Position numbers and translations under genes: made by a program. Of a stretch of 10,420 nt of DNA, positions 1-8,184 are shown one piece after another. Under the pieces are notes generated by a model, which ran no database searches, was not told the origin of the DNA, and worked only from the letters and a program-made list of their open reading frames with translations. The number at the start of each line of letters is the position of its first letter. Positions within the stretch are counted from its first letter, which is position 1. Location of the stretch: contig NW_003155286.1 of NCBI RefSeq assembly GCF_000003605.2, forward strand, positions 14,139 through 24,558. Reading direction: 5' to 3'. This DNA is from Saccoglossus kowalevskii. Taxonomy: Eukaryota; Hemichordata; Enteropneusta; Harrimaniidae.

Positions 1-735
1 TTTTAACCTTACCAGAATATGAACGAATGTACACTTCATTTATGTGAACTACCTGAATACTTGCACAGCTGGGATATACATGGTGGCTTCCGAATAATAC
101 ACTGAATATATTTCAATCACAACACGATATTAACAAATTATAGATTCACTATAAAAATATATGCTCACATTTTGGTTTAGTTGAATTACCTGATTGGTAT
201 GACATTCTCGAATATTTGTTTTGAATAAACAAAATTGCATCAAGATCTTATTTGAAATTAATGAAAACAAAAGCATATTATATCTCTGTGTTTCCGATTT
301 CCCTCGTGTTATTTAGTGTAACGAATCATGGTAACATCATGTGTTATCAATTGAAATTAATTATTATTTTAATTAAAACTACTCATGCATATGCTAAATC
401 AATTATTTCAAGTTAATAAAATCATCATTGCCATGACAATTTTATTAGATTTCGAAATGTTAACAATATGCACAATTTGTTAAGGAAAACATTTGGATAA
501 TGAACCTAATTATTAACATGGTATTATCTCTATTAATATTCACTGTTCATTTTTTTCGTTTTTCTTTAACAAAATTACAATATCATTTATAATTGAATTA
601 TTCATGTATATTTGCAAAACTAAATATGATTAAACTGAGCACCATTAGGAACAGAATGACGGTTAATAATAAGTTTTTAAAGTAGATTTCGAATATGGAA
701 AGAAAATATTCACACATGCTCTGATTCCCTTAAGG
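1..735. repeat. Dispersed repeat family A, copy 1 (cut by left edge)
   Basis: From about 105 to 735 this stretch aligns in direct orientation with 8480-9136 at roughly 85-90% identity by eye, with small indels. Shared landmarks include CAAGATCTTATTTGAAATT near 240 and 8616, ACTACTCATG near 379 and 8750, TGCCATGACAA near 429 and 8800, and TTCACACATGCT near 708 and 9110. The first 100 bases match 3160-3260 instead, including GAATACTTGCACAGCT. Similarity to copy 5 stops abruptly after about 730, which marks one element end. No intact reading frame spans it and no protein is recognisable, so it looks like a non-autonomous or decayed element. No terminal inverted repeat or target-site duplication is evident at the visible end. 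The class is unknown. Confidence 0.85.
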
Positions 736-967
736 TAGCGAAAAAGGTTTGATGACGTGTTTGAATAAAGCATTCTCTTTCTGTTGTTTCATTCAGAACC
801 GTAATTTACCGTATATGACCCAGAAGCCTAAGTACAGAAAAAAAAGTGTGTTCAAACTGGACAGTCATTATTTGCATAAGTACCACGTGACAACAAAAAT
901 GGCGAACCTTGTAAAAATGACTAAATCCGCGATTGCGATAGCACACTGTGGAATTTCTGGCTGACAT

Positions 968-975
968 TTACGTCA
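968..975 (+). promoter_or_regulatory. CRE-like site TTACGTCA
   Basis: TTACGTCA differs by one base from the CREB/ATF consensus TGACGTCA. It lies in the CpG-rich segment. A second identical site is at 1795-1802. Binding is inferred from motif match only. Confidence 0.25.
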
Positions 976-1310
976 TGAACTGTCCATAATGCAATAAGTC
1001 CATTGATATGTGTCCCCGGCAATCAAAGATCTATTTTTCTGATTTTTACGTAGCTTTGTTTTGGTCCCCTAATTATTTCACGCTTGACACCTTCAACAGA
1101 CAATTATTTGGAGACAAAGGATCCTCTTAAAAAATCCAGACATTGTTCGCACTATCATTACCTTTTGAACGATAAGTGTGAGTTTATGCAACCTCAATCA
1201 CAAAGTAACATCGTGTCCCAGTTGATATCAACCAATATAAGCCATTAGGCATCGACCTTGAGTTCAAAATCAACACCGATATTTGGAGGCCCCATCTCCG
1301 GCGGAGTATT

Positions 1311-1328
1311 TAATGTACACGTACATTA
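1311..1328. repeat. Perfect 8-bp inverted repeat with 2-bp spacer
   Basis: TAATGTAC, spacer AC, GTACATTA: both arms match perfectly. A smaller dyad CTCCG-G-CGGAG lies just upstream at 1296-1306. The dyad could be a dimeric protein-binding site; a hairpin with a 2-nt loop is sterically poor, so a DNA-level role is likelier than an RNA one. Some such dyads occur by chance in a 10-kb window. Confidence 0.4.
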
Positions 1329-1478
1329 CAACATTGCTAACAATGATAGTTCAACAATTCCAGTGAAAATACGTCGGATATGTGTAATTAATTCTTTCAG
1401 TCATCGGATGAGAACTAAATAATAACGTTCAATTGACGCAGGGTTGACTTCGACGTTTGACATCATGGTTCATGTCAA

Positions 1479-1486
1479 TGACGTCA
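1479..1486. promoter_or_regulatory. Perfect CRE palindrome TGACGTCA
   Basis: This is the full 8-bp CREB/ATF consensus palindrome. A one-mismatch version, TGACATCA, sits about 20 bases upstream at 1458-1465, and partial sites TGACGCA and TGACGTAT lie at about 1434 and 1538. The clustering within about 110 bases is what makes it more than a lone chance match. Function is inferred. Confidence 0.35.
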
Positions 1487-1589
1487 TGGAGTTAAGGGAA
1501 AACCCCCGATAAATACTTGTAGTTCCTACATTTTTTTGACGTATTTATTAGTTTTTACTGCTTTCGTTTTTTCGCTTTACGTGTTTAAG

Positions 1590-1772
1590 TTAAAAATAAT
1601 GTAATTTGTTAATTTGTATTCCAACTAGTTTGGCGTTTGGACTTGTATTAAAAGTGTTTTTGATCGCTTGAATTGTTGTCTCATTAATGACTCTTTGCTT
1701 TTCTTGTTCGACTGAATCAATGCGCCAAGTGTTTGCGTTGTCGATGTCGGCTGCTGGCGACGATGGAAACAT
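1590..1772 (-). CDS. Short hypothetical ORF, possible first exon or coding remnant
   Basis: The frame opens with a real ATG at 1772-1770 and encodes 60 residues, ending at a TAA at 1592-1590. The product is hydrophilic and of balanced composition, with an acidic start (MFPSSPAADIDNANTW) and a central charged stretch (VEQEKQRVINETTIQAIKN) that could be helical. It has no signal peptide, membrane segment or recognised motif. Its first 120 bases carry about nine CpGs and are clearly less AT-rich than the flanks, which is unusual in this window. The bases before the ATG give a weak Kozak context (C at -3). No strong GT donor is seen before the stop, so a spliced continuation is not demonstrated. 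A TTACGTCA site lies 23 bases upstream. It could be a small gene, an exon, a transposon fragment, or chance. Confidence 0.25.
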   Translation of the reverse strand: MFPSSPAADIDNANTWRIDSVEQEKQRVINETTIQAIKNTFNTSPNAKLVGIQINKLHYF

Positions 1773-1794
1773 TTGAGACTGAATTACAACAAAA

Positions 1795-1802
1795 TTACGT
1801 CA
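1795..1802 (-). promoter_or_regulatory. CRE-like site upstream of the 1590-1772 ORF
   Basis: TTACGTCA on the plus strand (TGACGTAA on the minus strand) lies just upstream of the minus-strand ATG at 1772. It is a one-mismatch CREB/ATF site. The position would suit a proximal promoter or leader element if the ORF is real, which is unproven. Confidence 0.2.
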
Positions 1803-2084
1803 AAGGCTCAGAACATAAGGAAATTACTACACTCGTTTAATAAATCCGATATTACATGGTCACTCATTAGATGATAAATGGAATAGTTCATGTTTAGAAA
1901 GTGATCATTACCAAATTATTTATCAATGTTGAATGTTAATATGCAGAAATGTTGATATGTACCTTAATGACTAAACAACTTGATTATTATATTATTTTGT
2001 TCGATACAATAATATTACGTTTTTTTATATTTATATTACTCAGGTGTACTTCAAAAAATAATATGAATCGTTTGTATAAATTTG
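1803..2084. other. AT-rich stretch, nothing recognised
   Basis: No open frame, RNA or clear repeat relationship is visible here. The CpG density of the preceding segment drops away at about 1810. The T-rich part near 1985-2040 loosely resembles 3840-3905, but both are simple AT-rich sequence. Confidence 0.5.
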
Positions 2085-2400
2085 TACAAAGTGCTTGTAT
2101 GACAAACAATGCATAAACGCAGTTTAAATATACATGGATCATGTTAAAAAATATTAGTTAAACCTGACTGAACATAGTCTACATTGGTGATAATCTAACA
2201 CACACAGATAGTTTAAGCCTAACCATAATATGAATATGTGTACGTCTTATCTATTAGAACTACGAAAATATAGGTGAATTTTCGCTTGTTAATATAAATT
2301 GTAGAATGGAATAAGTCGTTATTATGTCAAAATATATGTTTACATTGTTTACTTAAAAACTGGAGATTACTACATTATGCTTGTATATTTATTTTACAGA
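2085..2400. repeat. Dispersed repeat family A, copy 2 (short, diverged)
   Basis: 2085-2190 aligns with 3030-3130: both carry CTTGTAT.ACAAACA, a following AATATTAGTT, then TACATTGGT.ATA. 2215-2360 aligns with 7-190 of copy 1, through an AACC.TA-CC.TAATATGAA.A.TGTAC match near 2218-2242 and AAAATATATG.T.ACATT near 2328. This copy therefore bridges the 5' section seen in copy 3 with the middle section seen in copy 1, which supports one longer consensus. It is more diverged than the pair formed by copies 1 and 5, with many substitutions and a shortened middle. It has no coding capacity. Confidence 0.6.
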
Positions 2401-2699
2401 TTACACAATAGCAACAAAATTTTTAAATAAATACATTTGAAAACACGAGGAAATATATAGTTTTTCTTTTTATTTTTTTTATTTATGACAACTGGTGAAA
2501 ACAATAAAACACTGGGAGTGCAACACTAGATCACACACATGTCACATATGTCTTTTCTCATGCTTGAATGAGAATGTACATGGTTCAGTGACTAACTGTT
2601 ATTTTTTCAAATATTAAAATTTCTTTTATTTTAGGAAGGTTCTTCTGCATTAATAGAACAGACATAGCTATATAAGCCACCATACAGCTGCAACGCCTG
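2401..2699. other. AT-rich stretch, nothing recognised
   Basis: This contains a T-rich tract at about 2461-2485 and no frame longer than chance. No clear match to the upstream side of copy 5 (before about 8185) could be followed, so the left end of family A probably lies near 2700. Confidence 0.45.
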
Positions 2700-3290
2700 T
2701 AACAAAACTAGGGAATCATACGAATATTACCAGGCAGTGTTGTAAAATACTACAAGATACAGATGCAACATAATTATGTATATCAATTCTAAAATGACAT
2801 TATAAATGACTCGTACCACATAAAGGAAATCTATCTACGCATGACATAGTGGAAATTTTTACAAATGGTTAACAAAGCAAATACTATATAGTACTATATT
2901 TGTTTCGCAATGGTTAAGTGAGTTCAGAGAAAGTGAATTACATTACAAACCAGTTTGGTTATCTACATCGTGATGAAAAAATACACGTCTGTCAATGATA
3001 AAAAGATATGTAGCATCTAGCATAGCACCCTTCTTGTATAACAAACATAGATGCTGTTAATATTTGGACATAGATGCTGTTGAAATAATATTAGTTACAC
3101 CAGATATAGTTTACATTGGTTATAGTATACAAGACCAATACACGATGTATCATTAAACAGATTATAATTGAATGTACACTGTATCTTCGTGAACAACTTG
3201 AATACTTGCACAGCTTGGATATTCATGATGGCCTCATAATAATACACTATCATAAATCAATCACAGCAATATATGATTACTTATATACGT
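2700..3290. repeat. Dispersed repeat family A, copy 3 (5' and middle sections)
   Basis: 2700-2990 aligns with 8185-8460 in direct orientation. Shared blocks include AATA.TACCA..CAGTG.TG.AAAATACT, TAGTGG.AATTTT.ACAAATG, GTTCAGAGAAA.TG and ACACGTCTGTC. 3160-3260 then aligns with 20-120 of copy 1 at about 83% identity over an ungapped 78-base block. An AT-rich frame across 3116-3391 lacks an ATG start and encodes nothing recognisable. Differences from copy 1 in the shared block are mostly amino-acid changing and copy 1 has a stop, so it is not conserved as protein. Confidence 0.75.
3045..3081 (+). repeat. 14-bp direct repeat, 23-bp period
   Basis: ACATAGATGCTGTT occurs at 3045-3058 and again at 3068-3081, inside family A copy 3. 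The equivalent part of copy 2 (about 2100-2145) shows only loosely similar halves. It is probably a local slippage duplication within this copy. Confidence 0.7.
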
Positions 3291-3477
3291 CACATTTGGG
3301 AGAACATGCTTTGTTTACCTTGGGATATTTGAATGTGGCCCAGACAAAACAAAATATAATCATCGTTATTTGCATAAAACAAGATATTTAGTGCTTGTAC
3401 ACATTCAACACGTCTATGATAATATATAACTCGAATACATAATGTAGTTTTTCATTACTTACTACTATTTCTAGAAC
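3291..3477. other. Spacer between two family A segments
   Basis: Similarity to copy 1 fades after about 3290 and restarts from the beginning of the copy 1 section at about 3478. The intervening bases show no gene, RNA or recognised element. It may be diverged family A sequence or an insertion. Confidence 0.4.
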
Positions 3478-3830
3478 ACTTACCGGAATGGGATTGCATA
3501 AACTCCATATCTGTGTTAAACAGTAAATTCATTGTAATGCAACTCTAAATTGTATTCATGATCGCTTCTGAATGATTCACTGAACGTAAATAAATTGCAA
3601 CATAGATATATAATAGATTTTATGCAAATCCCTGTATTTCCTATCCAATAGGGATAGAGTGTGCTGTGTTGTTGTGGTATAGTACTGTAATAGCATATTA
3701 TTTTATCGATGGAAATAAACTTGCATATGCTAAGTGGATTATTGCAACTTAGGATAGCATTAAGGTCATCGTAACCATGACAATTTAATAAAATTGATAC
3801 ACAATAAAAGTTTGTAAAATGTGGGTATTA
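3478..3830. repeat. Dispersed repeat family A, copy 4 (diverged, with internal deletion)
   Basis: CTTACCGGAAT at 3479 matches CTTACCAGAAT at 8, and 3555-3630 follows 70-150 of copy 1 (CATGRT.GCTTC.GAAT.A..CACTGAA). 3715-3795 then matches 385-455: CATATGCTAA, ATTATT.CAA.TT, and CCATGACAATTT.AT.A. Relative to copy 1 about 100 bases are missing or unrecognisable in the middle. Since 3160-3260 already matches the same part of copy 1, this is a second, separately diverged copy placed directly behind copy 3. Confidence 0.6.
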
Positions 3831-5647
3831 TACCAAGTTGACTAATTAATATTTTTTTTATTATTTTGTCTGATACATTATATATTTTTTTGAAAATTAT
3901 ATTATGTATATTATTTTCCATGCATTTGTTTTCATTTCTTTTCTAATATGTACTATTATCTCGTTATAAGTTATGAATTAGGAATGTGCAATTACAAAAC
4001 TATACTTTCATTTCGAATTGGTGAATATTGATATCTGTCTAGAATAGTACATACACTATAATGATGGTTATATGTGTCAAATATGAGAAGAATTTCCACA
4101 AATCCTGTATTGCTAATTTAAACTTTGTAAAAGATTAAAATTTACACAATCAAATAGTTGACCCTATCGTAAACTTACTTTGTAAAAATAATGATTTTAT
4201 AGAAATAATATAAACTTGCCACAGCCAGGATAGAGTAGACACGATTAGCCATTTTTGGGGGTGTAGGAGGTTCAGCTTTATTATTAGGCCTCCATATTTA
4301 GTGACTCTTCGTCATTTATATTTAAGTATAAATAATCGAACCTGGAATCACCTATTCGAGTGAGATTACCTTATAGAGTACACGGTACAATTGAAACCAT
4401 CATTGGCAAACAAAATGAGACCATTTTATTGTTATTATATTCTAGTAAAGGATAACATAATAATTTACAATTCACCTTCAACTTTAATAAAAATGTAATT
4501 TAATCATTCCTATGCAGAACATTTTTTATTTCAGGTTAAAACAAACACACACAATGCTAACTATAATAATAATTTAAACAGTCTGTATTCCTGAACGGAT
4601 GATTTGTTTGTAAATTTGATACAAAAATCAAACATGATCGTTGAATCAAGTTGTTCTATGCAACATTGGTTGCACATATGTTATTACATGTATGGCAGAA
4701 ATGTCATATTACAAAGGCGCCCACATTTGTGAATATTTCAATCCTATATTGCCACAGCGTTAGATTTTCCCTATCATCGTAGCTAAAAGGAAACGTATAT
4801 AAAGAGTAAATGTATGTAGTTCACTTCATTGTTTTTTTTTTATTTTAACACAGTTATTATATATTTTTTTTTAAATCCTAAGCAGTTTGAATCCTGGCCG
4901 AGTTTGTACAATTTACATAACAGATTTTGTTGAGGTGATATGAAAAAAAAGTATAAAAATGACAATGAACACAGGAATGTATAAACTGATATTTCATCTA
5001 GGCATATTCATGTGTGTGTCAACTGACTTGATTAAATAATTACCAAAAATGATTGGTGACTGAATAGAAATGATCTATTTTAAGGAAAAAGCCATTCAGA
5101 ATGAACACTGGTTTCCGTTACATACAACTGATCACAGAAGATGCCATTCATTCTAAATAATACGATATTCCTATTTCAACACGTAATCCTATATTAAAAA
5201 GTACGCGATATGGTTTAGCTGGCAATGGTCAGACTCATCTTATTGGTCACATAATGATCTTATTAGGAAGCCATGAAAAAGTCTTCAATGTTGTATGAAT
5301 TGCCAAAAGCTAAATGAGATCACAATCTTCGATAATGAGTCTCACTCTAACCAAGAAGAAATTAAATTACAGACTGAATCACTTTATGTCACATGTTTAA
5401 TGACTAAACCATTGAAATGCTATGTTTTTTTCACCAGGTCTTTGTCATATGGTGGGTAAAGGACAGTCGTCACACGTGGTGGGATAATATACAAAATTAT
5501 GTGGTGTCTTCGAACAATATTTGGTCACAGTTAACTAGGCTCTGACTATCCCAGCAGAAATACTAGTACGTTTCACATGCTCTGAATTACCTCTAACGTT
5601 GTACCTTAATAAATACTTATGATTTCAAAGTACTAAGTTGTATTTTG
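3831..5647. other. Long AT-rich stretch without a recognisable gene
   Basis: No ATG-started frame of useful length, no RNA gene and no clear repeat copy is visible. 4235-4420 is somewhat richer in GC and contains, on the minus strand, GGTTCGATTATT, which resembles the start of a tRNA B box but lacks a matching T-arm stem. 5570-5590 (TTCACATGCTCTGA) recalls the end of family A copy 1 near 707-724, but no flanking similarity supports a copy. Homopolymer T runs occur near 4831-4840 and 4864-4872. Confidence 0.5.
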
Positions 5648-6356
5648 ATGAATTTTAATAATTCATAAGCCCGGACAACATTCTATGTCATGCATTAATC
5701 ACACAGCACTTATAATATTCTGTATTTCATTAAATATATGACGAAGGGATATAAATGATAGAACATGTGTTTATATATGAGAATTAAATCCGACTGTAAT
5801 GTTCAAATTTTGAGTTGGCATCGTCTGTTTCTATAGTACCACTGACCTCGATCAATTTACATGCTTGAGTACATTACATTGCTTGTGCGTGGATTTGTGT
5901 GAATGAAAATTATAGATCATTGTGAAAGCAGTGTAATTTAAACAACTGTTTATGACCGATAATGTTCAGCAAGTATATATACAGATGGCTATTGTGAATA
6001 AACTGGAAAAACATATTTATTGTGAATGAAATTGACAATGAAAGTATGTTCAGATCTATCAATTATTCTAATACAATACAATAACTAATAAAGAGGCAAT
6101 GTGTATTCTAAATTACACTCAAAATGCATTATGCAAGTTTCAAATAATGAATCATATTACTGAGAGCGTATTAGTGATATAGTATATTATTACAGTGACA
6201 ATCATAATGATTACACCGTCTCTTAGTGCTTCACTGGATTATATCATATATGAACTTTGTATATCTGAACTGAATATCTAAACATTATACATCTAACAAT
6301 GCTACTCTTGGAACAACAATGCTTTACCCTCTTCAAGCCCACATTTCCTCATTAAT
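5648..6356. repeat. Family B tandem duplication, left unit
   Basis: This unit aligns in direct orientation with 6357-7068. CATAAGCC starts at 5664 here and 6371 there, giving a 707-bp offset, and the shared ACATTTCCTCATT at 6341 and 7052 gives a 711-bp offset. Over roughly the first 235 bases only about eight substitutions are seen (about 97% identity). Beyond about 5890 identity falls to roughly 85%, with several indels, including extra bases here near 6126-6146. The two units abut with essentially no spacer. It has no coding capacity on either strand and no recognised element class. Confidence 0.9.
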
Positions 6357-7068
6357 TTAATTTAATAATTCATAAGCCGGGACAACATTCTATGTCATGC
6401 ATTAATCATACAGCACTTATAATATTCTTTATTTCATTAAATATATGACGAAGGGATATAAATGATAGAACATGTGTTTATATATGAGAATTAAATCCGA
6501 CTGTAATGTTCAAATTTTGAGTTGGCATCGTCCGTTTCTATAGCACCACTGACCTCGATCAATTTACATGGTTGAGTACATTACATTGCCTGTGCATGAA
6601 TTTGTGTGAATGAAAATTATAAATCATTGTGGCACAGTGTAATTTAAACAGCTGTTTACGACAGAGATAATTTTCAACAACTATAAATACAAATTGTTAT
6701 TGTGAATAAACTGAAAAAAAAATATGGTGAATGAAATTGACAATGACAGCATATTGCAGATTTATCAATAATTCTAATACAATACTACTAATGAAGAGGT
6801 AACGTGTATTCTAAATTACACTGAAAATAATGAATCATAATACTGAGAGCGTGTTAAGTGATATAGTATAATATTACATTGAAACTCATAATGTTTACAA
6901 CGTCTCTTACAACAACAAACCATGGCATCACCCCACACTGACCTACTTACTGTACACTGGATTATATGATATCTGAACTTTATATATCTGAACTGATTAT
7001 CTAAAGATTTTACAATGTTACTCCAAGAACAGCAGTGATTTACACTGATCCACATTTCCTCATTTATT
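6357..7068. repeat. Family B tandem duplication, right unit
   Basis: This is the partner of 5648-6356. It carries an insertion of about 40 bases near 6909-6948, relatively GC-rich (contains CCATGGCATCACCCC), that is absent from the left unit. A minus-strand frame at 6816-7055 begins with ATG but crosses that insertion and the low-similarity zone and has no match in the left unit, so I treat it as chance. The left third is nearly identical to the other unit while the right two thirds are not. Confidence 0.9.
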
Positions 7069-7615
7069 TAAGAAACATTGTTCCTTAATGTGGTACAGTA
7101 TCTATAATTTTGAACTCCAACGATAAAGCCGTAAACAAACTTTACATGTCAAGGAGATTGTATCAATATTTATTTTTGTTAGAAAGAAAGATTTTACTCA
7201 AATGATTTAATTTATTCATTATTAATGGGTATCATTCAGTTTTTAAAACAAAGGTCTACTGCTCAGTTCAACTTACAATGTTTACTTTTTGAAAATTTAC
7301 ATGCGTACATCACACTACTCACATTCTGAATATATTTCCCTAGTAATTGTTATTCTTCAATTTAAAGGATGAGGAAACACAGAATTTCGAGATTATTTTA
7401 GTGATTGTCGTATTTTGTTTTGTATTATTATTCTACTTTTTCATTTTGTTATAATATTATTTAAAATAGAATAAAAATGTGGTTAATGGAATGATAAATA
7501 TTAATTTTTATTAATTATCAATGTGATGAAAATATCAAAACAGTCTTTGGGTACTGAACCGTTTATTTATGTTTATTGTATCAAAACTAAAAAGGGATCG
7601 TCATAGATTTTGTAA
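7069..7615. other. AT-rich stretch, nothing recognised
   Basis: Low-complexity AT-rich sequence, especially around 7410-7520. No frame, RNA or repeat relationship could be supported. The end of the tandem right unit at about 7068 is the last identifiable boundary. Confidence 0.5.
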
Positions 7616-7690
7616 GCATCGAGTGTTTCCATAGTACTACTGACCTCTATGAGCTTTCATACATGGATAGAACACATCGCTGGTACATAA
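7616..7690. repeat. Family B remnant (diverged third copy)
   Basis: GCATCG..TGTTTC.ATAGTAC.ACTGACCT from 7616 matches 5819 onward and 6526 onward, at about 36 of 46 positions by hand, continuing more loosely to GAACACATCGC.TG. Similarity cannot be followed reliably on either side. It comes from the same part of the unit that is nearly identical between the tandem copies. Confidence 0.6.
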
Positions 7691-8184
7691 TAACACGCTA
7701 AATGTATTTCGTTATGGATACTAACGTCTATTTGAATATACCAGAGGTATGTGTTGTCCTTCTGTATATGAGAGCTGTGCGACTAGAGTCAGTACAAAAC
7801 TAATAAAAATCTTCTCTTCTTACTTGCGTATTTTAAAAGTTTTCATTTGAGCTCTGCCATTGTCAGATGCTAAGTACTGTACACAATAACACAATATATT
7901 TGGTTTCTATCATTTTAATCAATGAAAAGAAAAGGTTGCTAGTCACATGGGGTATATACAATAAATGAAAGAAATCAGAGGTGTAAAATGGTGTGGTTTG
8001 GTGCATTCTTTTCTTTCTGTCATATTATCGCAATGTCTTATTGGTCAGTTATTTAACTAGACATGAATTCAATACAACTCCGTTCACTTGACTCGAAATG
8101 AAGAGTAATATAGTGTATACTTCCACCATTAAAGCATGCAATACATGTTTAAAATGTATATCACGTTATATTAAGTTTCTGTTT
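7691..8184. other. AT-rich stretch, nothing recognised
   Basis: No open frame, RNA gene or repeat copy is visible between the family B remnant and the start of family A copy 5. Short purine-rich runs occur near 7920-7975. Confidence 0.5.

Larger units (their letters stand above)
740..1810. promoter_or_regulatory. CpG-rich segment with CRE-like sites; possible promoter or 5' gene region
   Basis: A hand count gives about 45 CpG dinucleotides in about 1.07 kb, roughly one per 24 bases. Samples of the surrounding DNA (2000-2500, 4900-5400) carry about one per 55-60. GC is also visibly higher than in the flanks. The segment begins just where repeat copy 1 ends and is not repeated elsewhere in the window. 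It contains a perfect CRE palindrome, several near-CRE sites, a CACGTG E-box at 884-889, and two short inverted repeats (1296-1306 and 1311-1328). In a CpG-depleted animal genome such a segment can be an unmethylated promoter or exon, but it could also be a young insertion. Regulatory function is inferred from composition and motifs only. Confidence 0.4.

Noticed and set aside
749-964. Plus-strand open frame of 71 codons
   Set aside because: It opens on TTG (an ATG follows at the next codon), has no recognisable motif, and its lysine-rich product looks like AT-rich translation. It lies in the CpG-rich segment, so a transcribed role is not excluded, but nothing supports coding.
960-990. Possible relationship between the 900-990 region and 9560-9660 (shared GAACTGTCCA and CTGACATTT)
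   Set aside because: The short shared words occur in different order and the sequence between them does not align.
1960-2040. Similarity between 1960-2040 and 3830-3905
   Set aside because: Both are T- and A-rich low-complexity sequence; the match is no more than composition would give by eye.
3116-3391. Plus-strand open frame of 91 codons inside family A copy 3
   Set aside because: No ATG at its start and a product dominated by I, Y, H and T. An ungapped 26-codon block shared with copy 1 (27-104 there) keeps the frame, but almost all differences change the amino acid and copy 1 then hits a stop, so there is no sign of protein conservation.
4340-4400. tRNA or tRNA-derived SINE on the minus strand, suggested by GGTTCGATTATT
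   Set aside because: The bases flanking the B-box-like motif do not form a T-arm stem and no convincing A box or acceptor stem is present.
5570-5600. Possible end fragment of family A (TTCACATGCTCTGA)
   Set aside because: Only about 14 bases resemble the end of copy 1 and the flanks do not align.
6816-7055. Minus-strand ATG-initiated frame of 79 codons in the right tandem unit
   Set aside because: It spans the 40-base insertion and the poorly conserved part of the unit, is not preserved in the left unit, and encodes nothing recognisable.
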